Positions 45,601-55,560 of a stretch of 64,000 bases of DNA are shown here, in pieces. Below the pieces are notes generated by a model, which had not been told where the DNA came from, did not search any database, and worked only from the letters and a program-made list of their open reading frames with translations. Where the stretch lies: the NCBI GenBank assembly GCA_903870275.1, contig CAIQCK010000077.1, positions 1 through 64,000 on the forward strand, read 5' to 3'. The DNA is from an uncultured bacterium. GTDB lineage: Bacteria > Verrucomicrobiota > Verrucomicrobiia > CAIQCK01. The position numbers were made by a program, and so were the translations under genes. The number at the start of each line of letters is the position of its first letter. Position 1 is the first letter of the stretch.

Positions 45601-45785
45601 GATATTTTGATCCTGATCTTTGTTGTTTTTGATCTTTGGCGGCAAAAAATCCGCCGCCAAAGGAACCGGGAGTCTAATGAAATGGCGCCGCCTGTCAAGG
45701 CCGCAACGGCGGGGGTGCAAGTATCCCGCGAATCGCGCTGGAAATACGGACGGAGACTAGCCATAAATAGCGTTCGTTGTCCTTT
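45601..45785. other. divergent intergenic region, nothing specific
   Basis: The spacer holds the promoters of ppdK (minus) and the first TMTC-like gene (plus). No repeat, hairpin or small gene stands out. Confidence 0.3.
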
Positions 45786-47282
45786 GTGAAGAGCCTCAAT
45801 CCAACCGAAACTGTGTTCGCGAACGACCGGCGCGGCGCCCGCTGGGTGGCGCTGGCGCTGGCTGCGGTGACCCTTGCTGTTTTCTGGCGGGCGACGGAAT
45901 GCGGCTTCGTCAACTACGACGACCCCGATTACGTCACCAAGAACCGCTACGTGCAACAAGGCCTGACGGCGGAAAGCGTCCACTGGGCGTTCACCGCCCG
46001 CTACGAGGGCCTCTGGATCCCGCTGACCTGGCTTTCCCACATACTGGACTGGCAGATTTACCAGGACAATCCGGCGGGACATCACATGACCAATGTGCTG
46101 CTCCACATCGCCAACACCCTGCTGTTGTTTCTACTGCTCCGCCGGATGACCGGCAGCCTGTGGCGAAGCGCGTTGGTGGCCGCGCTGTTCGCGTTGCATC
46201 CGCTCCACGTTGAAACGGCGGTTTGGATCTCGGAGCGCAAGGGCGTGTTGAGCACGCTGTTCTGGCTGCTGACACTTTGCGCCTACACCGGGTATGCGCG
46301 GTTCCAGGCGCAAGGCTCGAGAATGCAGGCGGCCGGCAGCTATGCAATGACGCTTGCGTTGTTTGTCGCCGGCCTGATGGCCAAACCCATGCTGGTGACG
46401 CTGCCGTGTGTGATGTTGTTGCTGGATTACTGGCCGCTGGAACGATGGAAATCGCCGCCTCTGGCGCCGGCTGAAAATCCATCGTCGGAAACCGGCCCGA
46501 ACATGTGGACATGGCGGTGCTGGCGCTGGCTGGTGGGGGAGAAACTGCCGTTTTTCTTGCTGACCGCCGCTTTTGGCGTGCTGACGTCTTCGACGCAGCC
46601 GGAAAGCTCTCTCACCGTGGCCCAGCGCATCGCCAACGCGCTGATTTCCTATCCGCGTTATCTATGGAAAACGCTCTGGCCGGCGGTGCTGGCCATTCCG
46701 TATCCGCACCCGTGGAGCTGGCCGGTCTGGCAAGTGATGCTGGCCGCTGCGTTTCTAGTGGTGTCAACCGTCTGGGTCATTCGCCGGATGCGGCAGCGGC
46801 CCTACCTGGCCACGGGCTGGTTCTGGTATCTCGGCACTTTGGTGCCGGTGCTCGGGCTGGTGCGGATGGGACTGTACTCCATGGCCGACCGCTACACCTA
46901 CGTACCGCTCATCGGCATTTTCCTGATGGTGGCCTGGGCGGCGGGCGAAGTCGTGGCCAAATGGAGCCGGTGGAAACCCGCTGCCGGCGTGCTGGCGGCA
47001 CTGCTGCTGGGCTTGTGCGCCTGGCGCGCACATGATCAGCTTGGGTTTTGGACGGACAGCGGCACGCTATTCACCCACGCCCTTGCAGTGACAGACAGAA
47101 ACTGTTTCGCCCACACCTGCCTCGGTTATTACTTTCAAACCAAGGGCCGCCTGGACGAGGCGATAAGACAATACGTTGAAGCGGTAAAGATCTGGCCGCA
47201 GTTTGGTCTGGCGTGGAACAACCTCTTCGAAGCGCAAGCCCTCAAGAATGGCCAGAAGAACAGCGATCGGAAAAACGAGTAG
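45786..47282 (+). CDS. multi-membrane TPR protein, TMTC/PMT-like (copy 1)
   Basis: The product of about 498 residues has some ten membrane segments and a short C-terminal TPR (AHTCLGYYFQTKGRLDEAIR). The first loop has NYDDPDYVTKN and PLTWLSHILDWQIY, and the following helix pair has LLRRMTGSLWRSALVAALFA with HPLHVETAVWISERKGVLS. This set is found in the large family of TMTC-like or PMT/GT-C-like proteins annotated as TPR or O-GlcNAc-transferase-like; the Asp-Asp pair in the first loop fits a lipid-linked-sugar glycosyltransferase. The GTG at 45786 is chosen because it aligns with the ATG of copy 2; a TTG lies at 45777. Confidence 0.8.
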   Translation: MKSLNPTETVFANDRRGARWVALALAAVTLAVFWRATECGFVNYDDPDYVTKNRYVQQGLTAESVHWAFTARYEGLWIPLTWLSHILDWQIYQDNPAGHHMTNVLLHIANTLLLFLLLRRMTGSLWRSALVAALFALHPLHVETAVWISERKGVLSTLFWLLTLCAYTGYARFQAQGSRMQAAGSYAMTLALFVAGLMAKPMLVTLPCVMLLLDYWPLERWKSPPLAPAENPSSETGPNMWTWRCWRWLVGEKLPFFLLTAAFGVLTSSTQPESSLTVAQRIANALISYPRYLWKTLWPAVLAIPYPHPWSWPVWQVMLAAAFLVVSTVWVIRRMRQRPYLATGWFWYLGTLVPVLGLVRMGLYSMADRYTYVPLIGIFLMVAWAAGEVVAKWSRWKPAAGVLAALLLGLCAWRAHDQLGFWTDSGTLFTHALAVTDRNCFAHTCLGYYFQTKGRLDEAIRQYVEAVKIWPQFGLAWNNLFEAQALKNGQKNSDRKNE

Positions 47283-47410
47283 ATGCCGGTCGCGCCGGTT
47301 TGGGCGCGCATCGTCAACAGGAACTCAGCGCGGCTCTTGCGTTCCGAAGTGGCTGGTTATCTGCCAGCGAACGCTGGTGAGCGCTGGAAACAATGGCCGC
47401 ACATTGTGGA

Positions 47411-48913
47411 ATGAAGATCGCCGACAAAATTGAGACCGTGTTCGCCAACAACCGGCGCGGCGTCCGCTGGATGGCGCTGGCGCTGGCGGCGGTGACCCTT
47501 GCTGTTTTCTGGCGGGCGACGGAATGCGGTTTCATCAACTACGATGACCCCGATTTCGTCACCAAGAACTGCCATGTGCAACAAGGCCTGACTGCCGACA
47601 GCGTCCGCTGGGCGCTCACGGTCAACTACGCAAACCTCCAGATTCCGCTAACGTGGCTCTCTCACATTCTGGACTGGCAAATATACCGGGACAATCCGGC
47701 GGGACATCACCTGACCAATGTGCTGCTCCACACCGCCAACACCCTGCTGCTGTTTCTGCTGCTCCGCCGGATGACCGGCAGTTTGTGGCGAAGCGCATTA
47801 GTGGCCGCATTATTTGCGCTGCACCCGCTCCACGTCGAAACGGTGGCGTGGGTTTCGGAACGCAAGGGCGTGCTGAGCATGTTGTTCTGGCTGCTGACGC
47901 TTTACGCCTACACCGGGTATGCGCGGTTCCAAGCGCAGGGCCTGAGGATTCAAGCGGCCGGCAGTTATGTGACGGCGCTTTTCTTGTTTGGCTGCGCGCT
48001 GATGGCCAAACCGATCGTGGTGACGCTACCGTGTGTGATGCTGCTGCTGGATTACTGGCCGCTGGAACGATGGAAATCGCCACCGCTGTTGCCGGCTGAA
48101 AACCCACCGCCGGAAACCGGTCCGAAGGTGTGGATGTGGCGGTGCTGGTGCTGGCTGGCTGCAGAGAAGCTGCCCTTTGTTTTACTGGCTGCCGTCTTCA
48201 GCGTGGTGACGTTCCGCACGGCACCGGCGGGCTTTCTGACCATGGGCCAGCGCATCGGCAACGCGCTGGTTTCCTATCCGCGGTATCTGTGGAAAACGCT
48301 CTGGCCGGTCGCGCTGGCCATGCCGTATCCGTTTCCGCGGACATGGGGCTGGCCCATTGGGTTGGTGATTCTGTCCGTGGTGTTTCTGGTGCTGACCACT
48401 CGCCAGGTCATTCGCCGGGCGCGGCGGCAGCCTTATCTGGCCACAGGCTGGTTCTGGTTTCTCGGCACCCTCGTGCCGGTGCTTGGGCTGGTGCGGATGG
48501 GCCCCTACTCCATCGCCGACCGCTACACCTACATCTCGCTCATCGGCATTTTCCTGATGGTGGCCTGGGCGGCGGGCGACGCCGTGGCCAAAGGGTGCCG
48601 ATGGAAAACCGCAGCGGGCGCGCTGGCGGCGGTGCTGCTGGGCTTGTATGCCTGGCGCACGCACGATCAGGTTGGGCTTTGGACAGACAGCGGCACATGG
48701 TTCACGCACACCCTTGCGGTAACGGGCGAAAACTACATCGCCGAAAACGACCTCGGTTATTATTTCCAGGCCAAAGGCCGCTATGACGAAGCGATAGAAC
48801 AGTACAACAAAGCGGTGAAGATATGGCCCACGATTGACACCGCGTGGAACAACCTCCTCGACACGCAAGCTCTCAAGAAACGCCAGGAGAACGACCAACC
48901 GCAGAAGAAATAA
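47411..48913 (+). CDS. multi-membrane TPR protein, TMTC/PMT-like (copy 2)
   Basis: This about 500-residue protein is a close paralogue of the upstream gene: both share RATECGF(V/I)NYDDPD, LTWLSHILDWQIY, LLRRMTGSLWRSALVAALFA and the C-terminal TPR unit (LGYYFQAKGRYDEAIEQYNK). Differences concentrate in the luminal loops and in the region after the sixth helix. The ATG at 47411 is used; 47393 is an alternative. Only 128 bp separate it from copy 1, and it is followed by the decayed third copy, so the cluster arose by tandem duplication. Confidence 0.8.
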   Translation: MKIADKIETVFANNRRGVRWMALALAAVTLAVFWRATECGFINYDDPDFVTKNCHVQQGLTADSVRWALTVNYANLQIPLTWLSHILDWQIYRDNPAGHHLTNVLLHTANTLLLFLLLRRMTGSLWRSALVAALFALHPLHVETVAWVSERKGVLSMLFWLLTLYAYTGYARFQAQGLRIQAAGSYVTALFLFGCALMAKPIVVTLPCVMLLLDYWPLERWKSPPLLPAENPPPETGPKVWMWRCWCWLAAEKLPFVLLAAVFSVVTFRTAPAGFLTMGQRIGNALVSYPRYLWKTLWPVALAMPYPFPRTWGWPIGLVILSVVFLVLTTRQVIRRARRQPYLATGWFWFLGTLVPVLGLVRMGPYSIADRYTYISLIGIFLMVAWAAGDAVAKGCRWKTAAGALAAVLLGLYAWRTHDQVGLWTDSGTWFTHTLAVTGENYIAENDLGYYFQAKGRYDEAIEQYNKAVKIWPTIDTAWNNLLDTQALKKRQENDQPQKK

Positions 48914-48916
48914 AGA

Positions 48917-49410
48917 ACCCGGCCGCGCCGGCAACGCGCTGCTTGCCTATCTGCGATATCTGTGGAAAACGCTCTGGCCTGCATACGCTGGCCATGCCGT
49001 ATCCGTATCCCCGGCCGTGGAACTGGCCGGTCGGACTGGTGATCCTGGCGGCGCTGTTTTTTGGTCGCGATCACCGTCTGCGTGATCCGACAAGCGCGGC
49101 GGCGGCCTTATCTCGCCACGGGCTGGTTTTGGTTTCTCGGCACCCTGGCGCCGGTGCTCGGACTCATGAGGATGGGACTTTACTCCCTGGCCTCCCGTTA
49201 CTCTTGCATCTCGCTCATCGGCATTTTCCTGATGGTGGCATGGGCGGCAGACAAAGCCGTGGCGAAATGAGGCCGATGGAAACCAGCGGCCGGCGCAGTG
49301 ACAGCGATGGTATTGGGCTTGTGCATCTGGCGCGCGGATCATCATTCCGGATTCCGACCGGACACCGGCGCACACCTTGCCCCCGCCGTGAGGGCAGAAA
49401 CTGTGTCGTC
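48917..49410 (+). pseudogene. remnant of a third TMTC-like copy
   Basis: The DNA from just after the copy 2 stop matches the last 40 percent of copies 1 and 2: GNALLAYLRYLWKTLW, then after a +1 insertion LAMPYPYPRPWNWPVG, then after another frame change RRPYLATGWFWFLGTLAPVLG and SLIGIFLMVAWAADKAVAK ending at a TGA (49268-49270) where the intact copies continue. Recognisable similarity fades near 49410. The first 860 bp of the gene are missing, pointing to deletion between copies 2 and 3. Confidence 0.85.
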
Positions 49411-49451
49411 CACTCCAACTCCGGCTCGTGCTTTCGAAACCCGAGCCCGGC

Positions 49452-50858
49452 TCAGGTGTGCATCGACAGCAGGAACTCGGCGTTGCTCTTGGTCTTCTTG
49501 AGCCGTTCGAGGACCAGTTCCATGGCTTCCACCGGCGGCACACCGGAGAGGGCGCGGCGCAGGATGTAGATGCGGCTCATCTCGTCGGGGTGGTAGAGCA
49601 GTTCTTCCTTGCGCGTGCCGCTCTTCTCAATGTTGATGGCCGGGAAGACGCGTTTGTCCACGAGGTGGCGGTCGAGGCACAGTTCCATGTTGCCCGTGCC
49701 TTTGAACTCCTCGAAGATGACCTCGTCCATGCGCGAGCCGGTGTCAATCAGCGCCGTGGCGATGATCGTCAGCGAGCCGCCTTCCTCGATGTTGCGCGCG
49801 GCGCCAAAGAAACGCTTCGGCTTGTGGAGCGCGTTGGCATCCACGCCGCCGGAGAGAATCTTGCCGGAGTGCGGCTGGAGCGTGTTGTAAGCGCGCGCGA
49901 GACGCGTGATGGAGTCCAGCAGGATGACCACGTCCTTCTTGTGCTCAACGAGGCGCTTGGCCTTCTCGATGACCATCTCGGCCACCTGCGCGTGGCGCTC
50001 GGGCGGCTCGTCGAAGCAGGAGCTGACCACCTCGCCTTTGACGGTGCGCTCCATGTCGGTGACTTCCTCCGGCCGCTCGTCAATGAGCAGGACGATGAGG
50101 TAGATGCCGGGATGATTGGTGGAAATGGAGTTGGCGAGTTTTTGGAGCAGGATGGTTTTGCCGGTGCGCGGCGGGGCCACGATCAGCCCGCGCTGGCCCA
50201 TGCCAATCGGCACCAGCAGGTCCATCGCGCGCATGGCGATCTCGTCGGGCTTGCTGGTGATTTCGAGCTGGATGCGCCGGGTGGGGAACAACGGCGTGAG
50301 GTTGTCGAAAAGAACCTTGTCCTTGGCCTTTTCCGGGTCTTCGCCGAAAACACCTTCGAGTTTCAGCAACGCGAAGAATTTCTCCTTGTCCTTCGGCGGG
50401 CGGATCTGGCCGGAGATGAGGTCGCCGTTGGCGAGATCGAAGCGGCGGATTTGCGACGGCGAAACGTAAATATCCTCCGGGCACGGCAGGTAGTTGTAGC
50501 TGGGCGAGCGCAGGAAGCCGAAACCGTCGGGCAGAATTTCCAGCACGCCCTCGCCGATCATGATCACGTTGGACTTGACGGCGGTGGCTTCGAGAATCTT
50601 GAAGATGACCTCGTGTTTCTTGAGCACGCCGACGCCCTCGATGTTCAACTCGCGCGCCAGCTTGTTGAGCTGCGGCACGACGATCTTCTGCAGATCGGCA
50701 AGATAAATGTTGCCGCCCTCGGCGATCACCTTGCGAACGCTTTCTTCGCTGGCGGCCGAGATGCTGGCGTGCACTTCGGGCGAGCTTTTCTTGACGGCTC
50801 TCTCTTCGGAAGCAATCTTTTCAGAAACGGCTGCCGTTTTTTTCGATGTTCTAGCCAT
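49452..50858 (-). CDS. rho: transcription termination factor Rho
   Basis: The 468-residue protein has an N-terminal extension rich in Lys/Ser/Ala, the RNA-binding cold-shock-like domain ([34 protein letters not shown]), and the ATPase with Walker [22 protein letters not shown] and [16 protein letters not shown]. It terminates transcription of untranslated RNA. It lies 12 bp downstream of coaE. Confidence 0.97.
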   Translation of the reverse strand: MARTSKKTAAVSEKIASEERAVKKSSPEVHASISAASEESVRKVIAEGGNIYLADLQKIVVPQLNKLARELNIEGVGVLKKHEVIFKILEATAVKSNVIMIGEGVLEILPDGFGFLRSPSYNYLPCPEDIYVSPSQIRRFDLANGDLISGQIRPPKDKEKFFALLKLEGVFGEDPEKAKDKVLFDNLTPLFPTRRIQLEITSKPDEIAMRAMDLLVPIGMGQRGLIVAPPRTGKTILLQKLANSISTNHPGIYLIVLLIDERPEEVTDMERTVKGEVVSSCFDEPPERHAQVAEMVIEKAKRLVEHKKDVVILLDSITRLARAYNTLQPHSGKILSGGVDANALHKPKRFFGAARNIEEGGSLTIIATALIDTGSRMDEVIFEEFKGTGNMELCLDRHLVDKRVFPAINIEKSGTRKEELLYHPDEMSRIYILRRALSGVPPVEAMELVLERLKKTKSNAEFLLSMHT

Positions 50859-50870
50859 AATTGTGTCCTC

Positions 50871-51503
50871 TCAGTTTGAAATGTTACCACCCGCCGGCGT
50901 CAAAAATTCCAATTGTTTCCAAATCCTGGCGATCTGTTGTTCCAGCACCGCCGGCGAACTCTCGTTCCACACGACGAAATCCGCGCCATCCATCTTTGCC
51001 GTCATCGGCATCTGCGCGCGGATGCGCGCGTCGGCCTGCGCGGCGGTCAGGCCGCGCTCCCGCAACCGGCTTCGTTGCGTGGCTTCCGCGCACGCAACAA
51101 CGATCACCGTCTCGAATCGGTCCTGGGCAGCTACTTCGTAGAGCAGTGGAATGACCACGACAACCACGCCGCGCCACCCGGCACGCTTCAACTCCGCCAA
51201 CTCGCCCTGCCACGCGGCGCGAACCACCGGATGCACGATGTCGTTCAACCGCTGCCGCTGACGGGCGTCGGCAAAGACGATGTCGCCCAACCGCGCGCGA
51301 TCCACCGTGCCGTCGGCGTTCAGAATCTGCCGGCCGAACACCCGCACGACGGCTTCAAACGCCGGCGCATCCGGCCGGAGCGCCTGCCGCGCCAGTTCGT
51401 CGGTGTCCACGACACGCGCGCCAAGCGTCGCCAGCACCGCCGCAGCCGTCGTCTTGCCGGAGGCAATGCCGCCGGTCAGACCTGCCTGTATCAAGTTGTC
51501 CAT
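50871..51503 (-). CDS. coaE: dephospho-CoA kinase
   Basis: The 210-residue protein starts with the P-loop AGLTGGIASGKTTAAA, then VVDTDELARQAL, the lid region, and VVVVIPLLYEVA. It performs the last step of coenzyme A synthesis. The ATG at 51503 gives the usual distance to the P-loop; an upstream ATG at 51524 adds seven residues. It is followed by rho on the same strand. Confidence 0.94.
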   Translation of the reverse strand: MDNLIQAGLTGGIASGKTTAAAVLATLGARVVDTDELARQALRPDAPAFEAVVRVFGRQILNADGTVDRARLGDIVFADARQRQRLNDIVHPVVRAAWQGELAELKRAGWRGVVVVVIPLLYEVAAQDRFETVIVVACAEATQRSRLRERGLTAAQADARIRAQMPMTAKMDGADFVVWNESSPAVLEQQIARIWKQLEFLTPAGGNISN

Positions 51504-51651
51504 CAACGACTTGGCGAATGACATCGCTCGGTGTCATTCAAAAAGGGGATTGTTTTACTACCGGACACGCTGGCGCCGCGAAACCACCGAAGCCAACCGT
51601 TTCTCAAGGGCGGCAAACTCTAGCGCACCTTCCGCCAATGTCAAGCCGTCG

Positions 51652-52545
51652 TCAATTCAACGGCAACTCTTCCTGGGGCGACCGCCGCGCCTGCCGCTGC
51701 GTTTCTTCCAACAGCGATTTGAATCCCAACCGCTCGAACAGCACAGCCAGCCGCGCGTGATCCGGCTCGACGCAGCGCCACCGGTCCCACTCGACTAACA
51801 CCGGCAGCGTCGCGTTCAACGCCATCAGCGCGCGGTTCAGCCGGATCCGGTCCGCGCTTTGCTCGATCGCCGCGCGCAGTTTCGCGTTGGCGATTTCGCC
51901 GCTGCGCGCCAGCGCCGCCTCCGCGCCGCCGAACTGATCGAGCAATCGCGCAGCGGTTTTTCCGCCGACGCCCGGCACGCCGGGAATGTTGTCGGAACTG
52001 TCCCCGGTCAGGCAAAGCCAATCCAGCAACTTTTCCGGCGGCACGCCGTACCGCTCCCGCACGCCGTCGCAGTCCACGAGCACGTTGCCCTGGGGCAACA
52101 GGCGCACGCCCGCGACACGATCGCCGACCAACTGCATCAAATCCTTGTCGGCGGTGGCAATCAACACCCGCGCGTCGCCGGCCTGGCGGCAGACGGAAGC
52201 GATGATGTCGTCCGCCTCACAGTCAGGTTGCTCCAGCGACTCGACATGCAGGGCGTCGAGCACTTCGCGAATGACGGGCAATTGGGCGCGCAGGTCATCC
52301 GGCATCGGTTTGCGCTGGGCCTTGTAGGTTTCCAGCATTTTCAGCCGCTCCCGCGGGACGCCGGTGTCCCACGCGACGACCCAGTGAGTGGGTTGAAAGT
52401 CGTCGGCCATCTTGCGCAGCATTTTCAGGAAGCCGAACACGGCATTGGTCGGCTCGCCGTGCGCGTTGGTCAGTTTGGGAATGGCAAAGAACGCCCGGTA
52501 AGCGTAGCTGTGACCGTCAACCAAAAGCAGGATTTTATCAGCCAT
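51652..52545 (-). CDS. stand-alone 5'-3' exonuclease/flap endonuclease (PolI N-domain-like)
   Basis: The 297-residue protein has the metal-binding acidic residues of the family (LLLVDGHSYAYRAFFA, VVAWDTGVPRERL, DCEADDIIAS, IATADKDLMQL) and the helix-hairpin-helix (GDSSDNIPGVPGVGGKTAARLL). It should trim flaps and RNA primers. There is no polymerase domain. The C-terminus QEELPLN resembles a sliding-clamp-binding peptide (Q-x-x-L-x-L). Confidence 0.9.
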   Translation of the reverse strand: MADKILLLVDGHSYAYRAFFAIPKLTNAHGEPTNAVFGFLKMLRKMADDFQPTHWVVAWDTGVPRERLKMLETYKAQRKPMPDDLRAQLPVIREVLDALHVESLEQPDCEADDIIASVCRQAGDARVLIATADKDLMQLVGDRVAGVRLLPQGNVLVDCDGVRERYGVPPEKLLDWLCLTGDSSDNIPGVPGVGGKTAARLLDQFGGAEAALARSGEIANAKLRAAIEQSADRIRLNRALMALNATLPVLVEWDRWRCVEPDHARLAVLFERLGFKSLLEETQRQARRSPQEELPLN

Positions 52546-52616
52546 GCGCGTGGCGGCAAGCGGCGGCCGGCAACGTCAGGCGCGTCCGGATCCAACGCAA
52601 TGCAAACTGCAAACAC

Positions 52617-55460
52617 TCAAGGCCGCGGCGCAGCCGGCGGCGTGGATGCGGTCGGACCGGCAGGCGTCACCTCGGTCGGCGTCGTCGGCCCGGTCGTCGT
52701 GGATGCCCGGCTGATCAGGTCGCCGTAAGGATCAATCAACTTGGCCGTAACGAACACCATCAGGTTTTTCTTGATGGTGTTTTCCAGCTCATTGCGGAAC
52801 AACTTGCCCAACAGCGGGATGTCGCCGAGGAACGGAACCTTGTCCTGAATCTTGGTGGCGTCTTCACGGATCAAACCGCCAAGGACGACCGTGGAGCCGT
52901 CGTAAACCATGACGCTGGTGGTGACACGCCGCACGGAGAAGACCGGCTGCGGGTATGGGAAGACCAGGGTGTATTGCGAGGAGGCGGCAGGATTGTTAAC
53001 CCCGCTGCTGCCCAGCGAATCCCGGCTGCCATAATCCACAAAGCCGTCGAAATCGCTGACCTCCGGGATGAGCGTCAGGTTGATCAAGCCGGTTTCGCCG
53101 ATCTGCGGCGTCACGTTCAACGTCACACCGAGGTTGCGCGTCTGGAAGCCGCCAGGCGTCGGAGGCGAAATCATCGGCGCGGAGACGGCCGCTCCTGACG
53201 TGGCCGCGGAAGAGGCGGCGCTGGCCACGCGCGGCGGCTCAAACTCGGTCGGGTAGATGAACTCGCGGATGACTTCGATCTTGGCTTGCTGGCCGCTGAT
53301 CGTGGTCACTTTTGGCGCGCAGAGCAAATCCGTGTTTTCGCGCTGGGACAACGCGCGCAGGACGACTTGGAACTGGGGATTGGTCAGCAAGCCGGTAAAG
53401 GTCGCCACGGAGTCGGCAACCGTCTGCCCCGTGGCCGTCTGGCCGGACAGCAGCGCATCCAGTTTATTGCCGACCAGCGTGCCGGCTTGACTTGCATACC
53501 GGTTCCCTACAGTCAGATTCTGCGTGGGAGTGGCCGTCAGATCGGACGGATAAACGGGGAACGTTCCGTTGTTGGCGCTGCCGCCTCCAACAGCGAACGC
53601 CGGGTTGCCGGGCGCGCCGATCCCGCCGATGCTGCCAAATCCCCATTGGCCCAGGATCCAGTCGAAGCCCAGTTCGCGCAAGTCCGTCTGCTGGATCTCG
53701 ATGAACTTCGCCTCGATGGTCACCTGCTGGCCTTGGGCACGACGCAGGGTGTCCAGAATTTTTTCGATCGTGTCCAGATTGTCGGGCGTGTTCCTCACGA
53801 ACAACTGGCTGGTCGCCGCCTGATATGTCACCGAGGCCGGCGGGTCGAACTTCACACCGGCATCGGCGAAAAACTTCTTGATGTCTTCGCTCGACACGGT
53901 GGCGCCTCCCGTCGACGGCGTCTGGTTGGGCGCCGGAGCAGGCGTTGGCGCTGCGCCACCGCCACCGCCAGCACCACCGCCACCAGCCCCGGTTGGCGGG
54001 GTGCCCGTCACGACGGACACAAAGATGCCGGGCGGCACATTGAAATTGCGCGTCACCATCTCCCCCGGCGAAACGTAGTTCGGAGGCACGATGAGGACGG
54101 CATAATTCTCTACGATGTACTTCAAGCCTGCGATATCGGTCACATAGCGCAGGGCGTCGCGCAACGGCACATCCAGAAGGTTCAAGGTAATCGCAGGCGT
54201 GCCCGTGATGGTGCCGCCGGGTGCGGACGTCGTGGGCCCAGGCGTCGCGGCCGCAGGCGCCGCAGGCGCTGCTGGGGCGGGGACCGCGTCGGCTCCCGGA
54301 GCTCCTGGAGCGGTTCCGGGAACTGGCGCGGCACCGGGAGCGGCCGGCGCGCCAGGCGCGCCAGGCGCCATGGGCGCGGGCGCGGGTGCGGGTGCGGGTG
54401 CCGCCGCTTCAGGGGCCGCCGGAGCGTTTCCGCCTCCCACCGTTGACAAGCCACCAGCGAAGACGATGTTGATGCCATTGCCGCCCTGTAGTTTGTCAAT
54501 CGCACGGCTCTGCTCGGACAGGAAATTGACTACATCCACGATGTTGGCCTCCCTGAATTCAATCTTCGGAAGACGAATCGTGTCGAGCTTGCGATTGAGC
54601 TTTTCCTTTTCCACGGGAATGAAATCGGTCTTCTGAACAGTCCGGAGGTTTGTGTTGCGCGGCGCCCGGATCGGCGGAGCCCATGCCTCGAGCGTGTCAG
54701 CGGCATATTGCACGCGCACACGGCTCCTATCCACCTCGGCGGTGTGGTAACGCTGCTCGTTGACCTCCCGCAACAGAGTGCGGGCTTCTTCGTTGTAACG
54801 ATCCTGCACCATCGCCAAATTGAGTTTCTCGGCGGCCAGATCGAGTTGGTTGCTCTGGAAAGCCAGCCGTGCGTCGCGCAGCAACTGGGTCGCCTGATTT
54901 TGCGACTTCTTGAACTCCGGTGCCTCGTCCACCGGCGGAAGGGTCCTCGGCACGCTGTCCACTGTGGCCTCGGGAGGCTTGGGACCCGCGGTGGCTTGCT
55001 CGGCGGTCTTGATGATGCTCTTGGCGGCACCGTTGGTGGGATCATAAATCAACACTTGGTCGGCGGATTTTCGCGCGTCGGCGTAGTTCTTTGCCTTGAC
55101 GGAAGCCCTGCCTTTGTTGATGTAGGCGTTGATCACCCCGGCGCGGGCCGTAGCGATTTCCTTGGCGGCCACGTTGCCTCTGGGCAGTGTGTTGAGAGCG
55201 TTGGTGTAATACTCGGCGGCCTTGTCAAAGTCGCCGGCCTTCATGGCGGCGTCGGCGTCGGCCAGCGCCTTCTGGCCGCGAATGAGTTGCTCCTTGCGGC
55301 GGATGACTTCCTGCTCGCTCAGTTCTTCGGGCGTCGCCAGTGCCGCGGCGCCCACGCTGGCCAATTGGCTTTGCGCCTGGGCGCGCAAAGGCGCGGCCCA
55401 CAATCCCAAAACCAGACTGCCACACAGCACGGCGGGTAAAATTTGGTCGGCTTTCTTCAT
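52617..55460 (-). CDS. type IV pilus secretin, Amuc_1098-like
   Basis: The 947-residue protein has a signal peptide (ILPAVLCGSLVLGLWAAPLRA), two TPR-like stretches (DFDKAAEYYTNAL; KNYADARKSADQV), an extended Pro/Ala/Gly linker (about residues 345-470), secretin N-domains (VPLRDALRYVTDIAGLKYIV; ATSQLFVRNTPDNLDTIEK), and the secretin pore with TTSVMVYDGSTVVLGGLIRE and KVPFLGDIPLLGKLFR. It forms the outer-membrane channel through which pili pass. A ribosome site GGAAAGGAAGC precedes the ATG at 55460. It ends the pilus operon; the exonuclease gene follows. Confidence 0.88.
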   Translation of the reverse strand: MKKADQILPAVLCGSLVLGLWAAPLRAQAQSQLASVGAAALATPEELSEQEVIRRKEQLIRGQKALADADAAMKAGDFDKAAEYYTNALNTLPRGNVAAKEIATARAGVINAYINKGRASVKAKNYADARKSADQVLIYDPTNGAAKSIIKTAEQATAGPKPPEATVDSVPRTLPPVDEAPEFKKSQNQATQLLRDARLAFQSNQLDLAAEKLNLAMVQDRYNEEARTLLREVNEQRYHTAEVDRSRVRVQYAADTLEAWAPPIRAPRNTNLRTVQKTDFIPVEKEKLNRKLDTIRLPKIEFREANIVDVVNFLSEQSRAIDKLQGGNGINIVFAGGLSTVGGGNAPAAPEAAAPAPAPAPAPMAPGAPGAPAAPGAAPVPGTAPGAPGADAVPAPAAPAAPAAATPGPTTSAPGGTITGTPAITLNLLDVPLRDALRYVTDIAGLKYIVENYAVLIVPPNYVSPGEMVTRNFNVPPGIFVSVVTGTPPTGAGGGGAGGGGGAAPTPAPAPNQTPSTGGATVSSEDIKKFFADAGVKFDPPASVTYQAATSQLFVRNTPDNLDTIEKILDTLRRAQGQQVTIEAKFIEIQQTDLRELGFDWILGQWGFGSIGGIGAPGNPAFAVGGGSANNGTFPVYPSDLTATPTQNLTVGNRYASQAGTLVGNKLDALLSGQTATGQTVADSVATFTGLLTNPQFQVVLRALSQRENTDLLCAPKVTTISGQQAKIEVIREFIYPTEFEPPRVASAASSAATSGAAVSAPMISPPTPGGFQTRNLGVTLNVTPQIGETGLINLTLIPEVSDFDGFVDYGSRDSLGSSGVNNPAASSQYTLVFPYPQPVFSVRRVTTSVMVYDGSTVVLGGLIREDATKIQDKVPFLGDIPLLGKLFRNELENTIKKNLMVFVTAKLIDPYGDLISRASTTTGPTTPTEVTPAGPTASTPPAAPRP

Positions 55461-55560
55461 GCTTCCTTTCCGGCTCTCTCGGCGCTCTTGCGCCCGCAGT
55501 CCGTGCCAGGCAACCGCCCGGCCTCGCGACGCGCGTGTCCAAACTCTCTTCAAAAACTCC

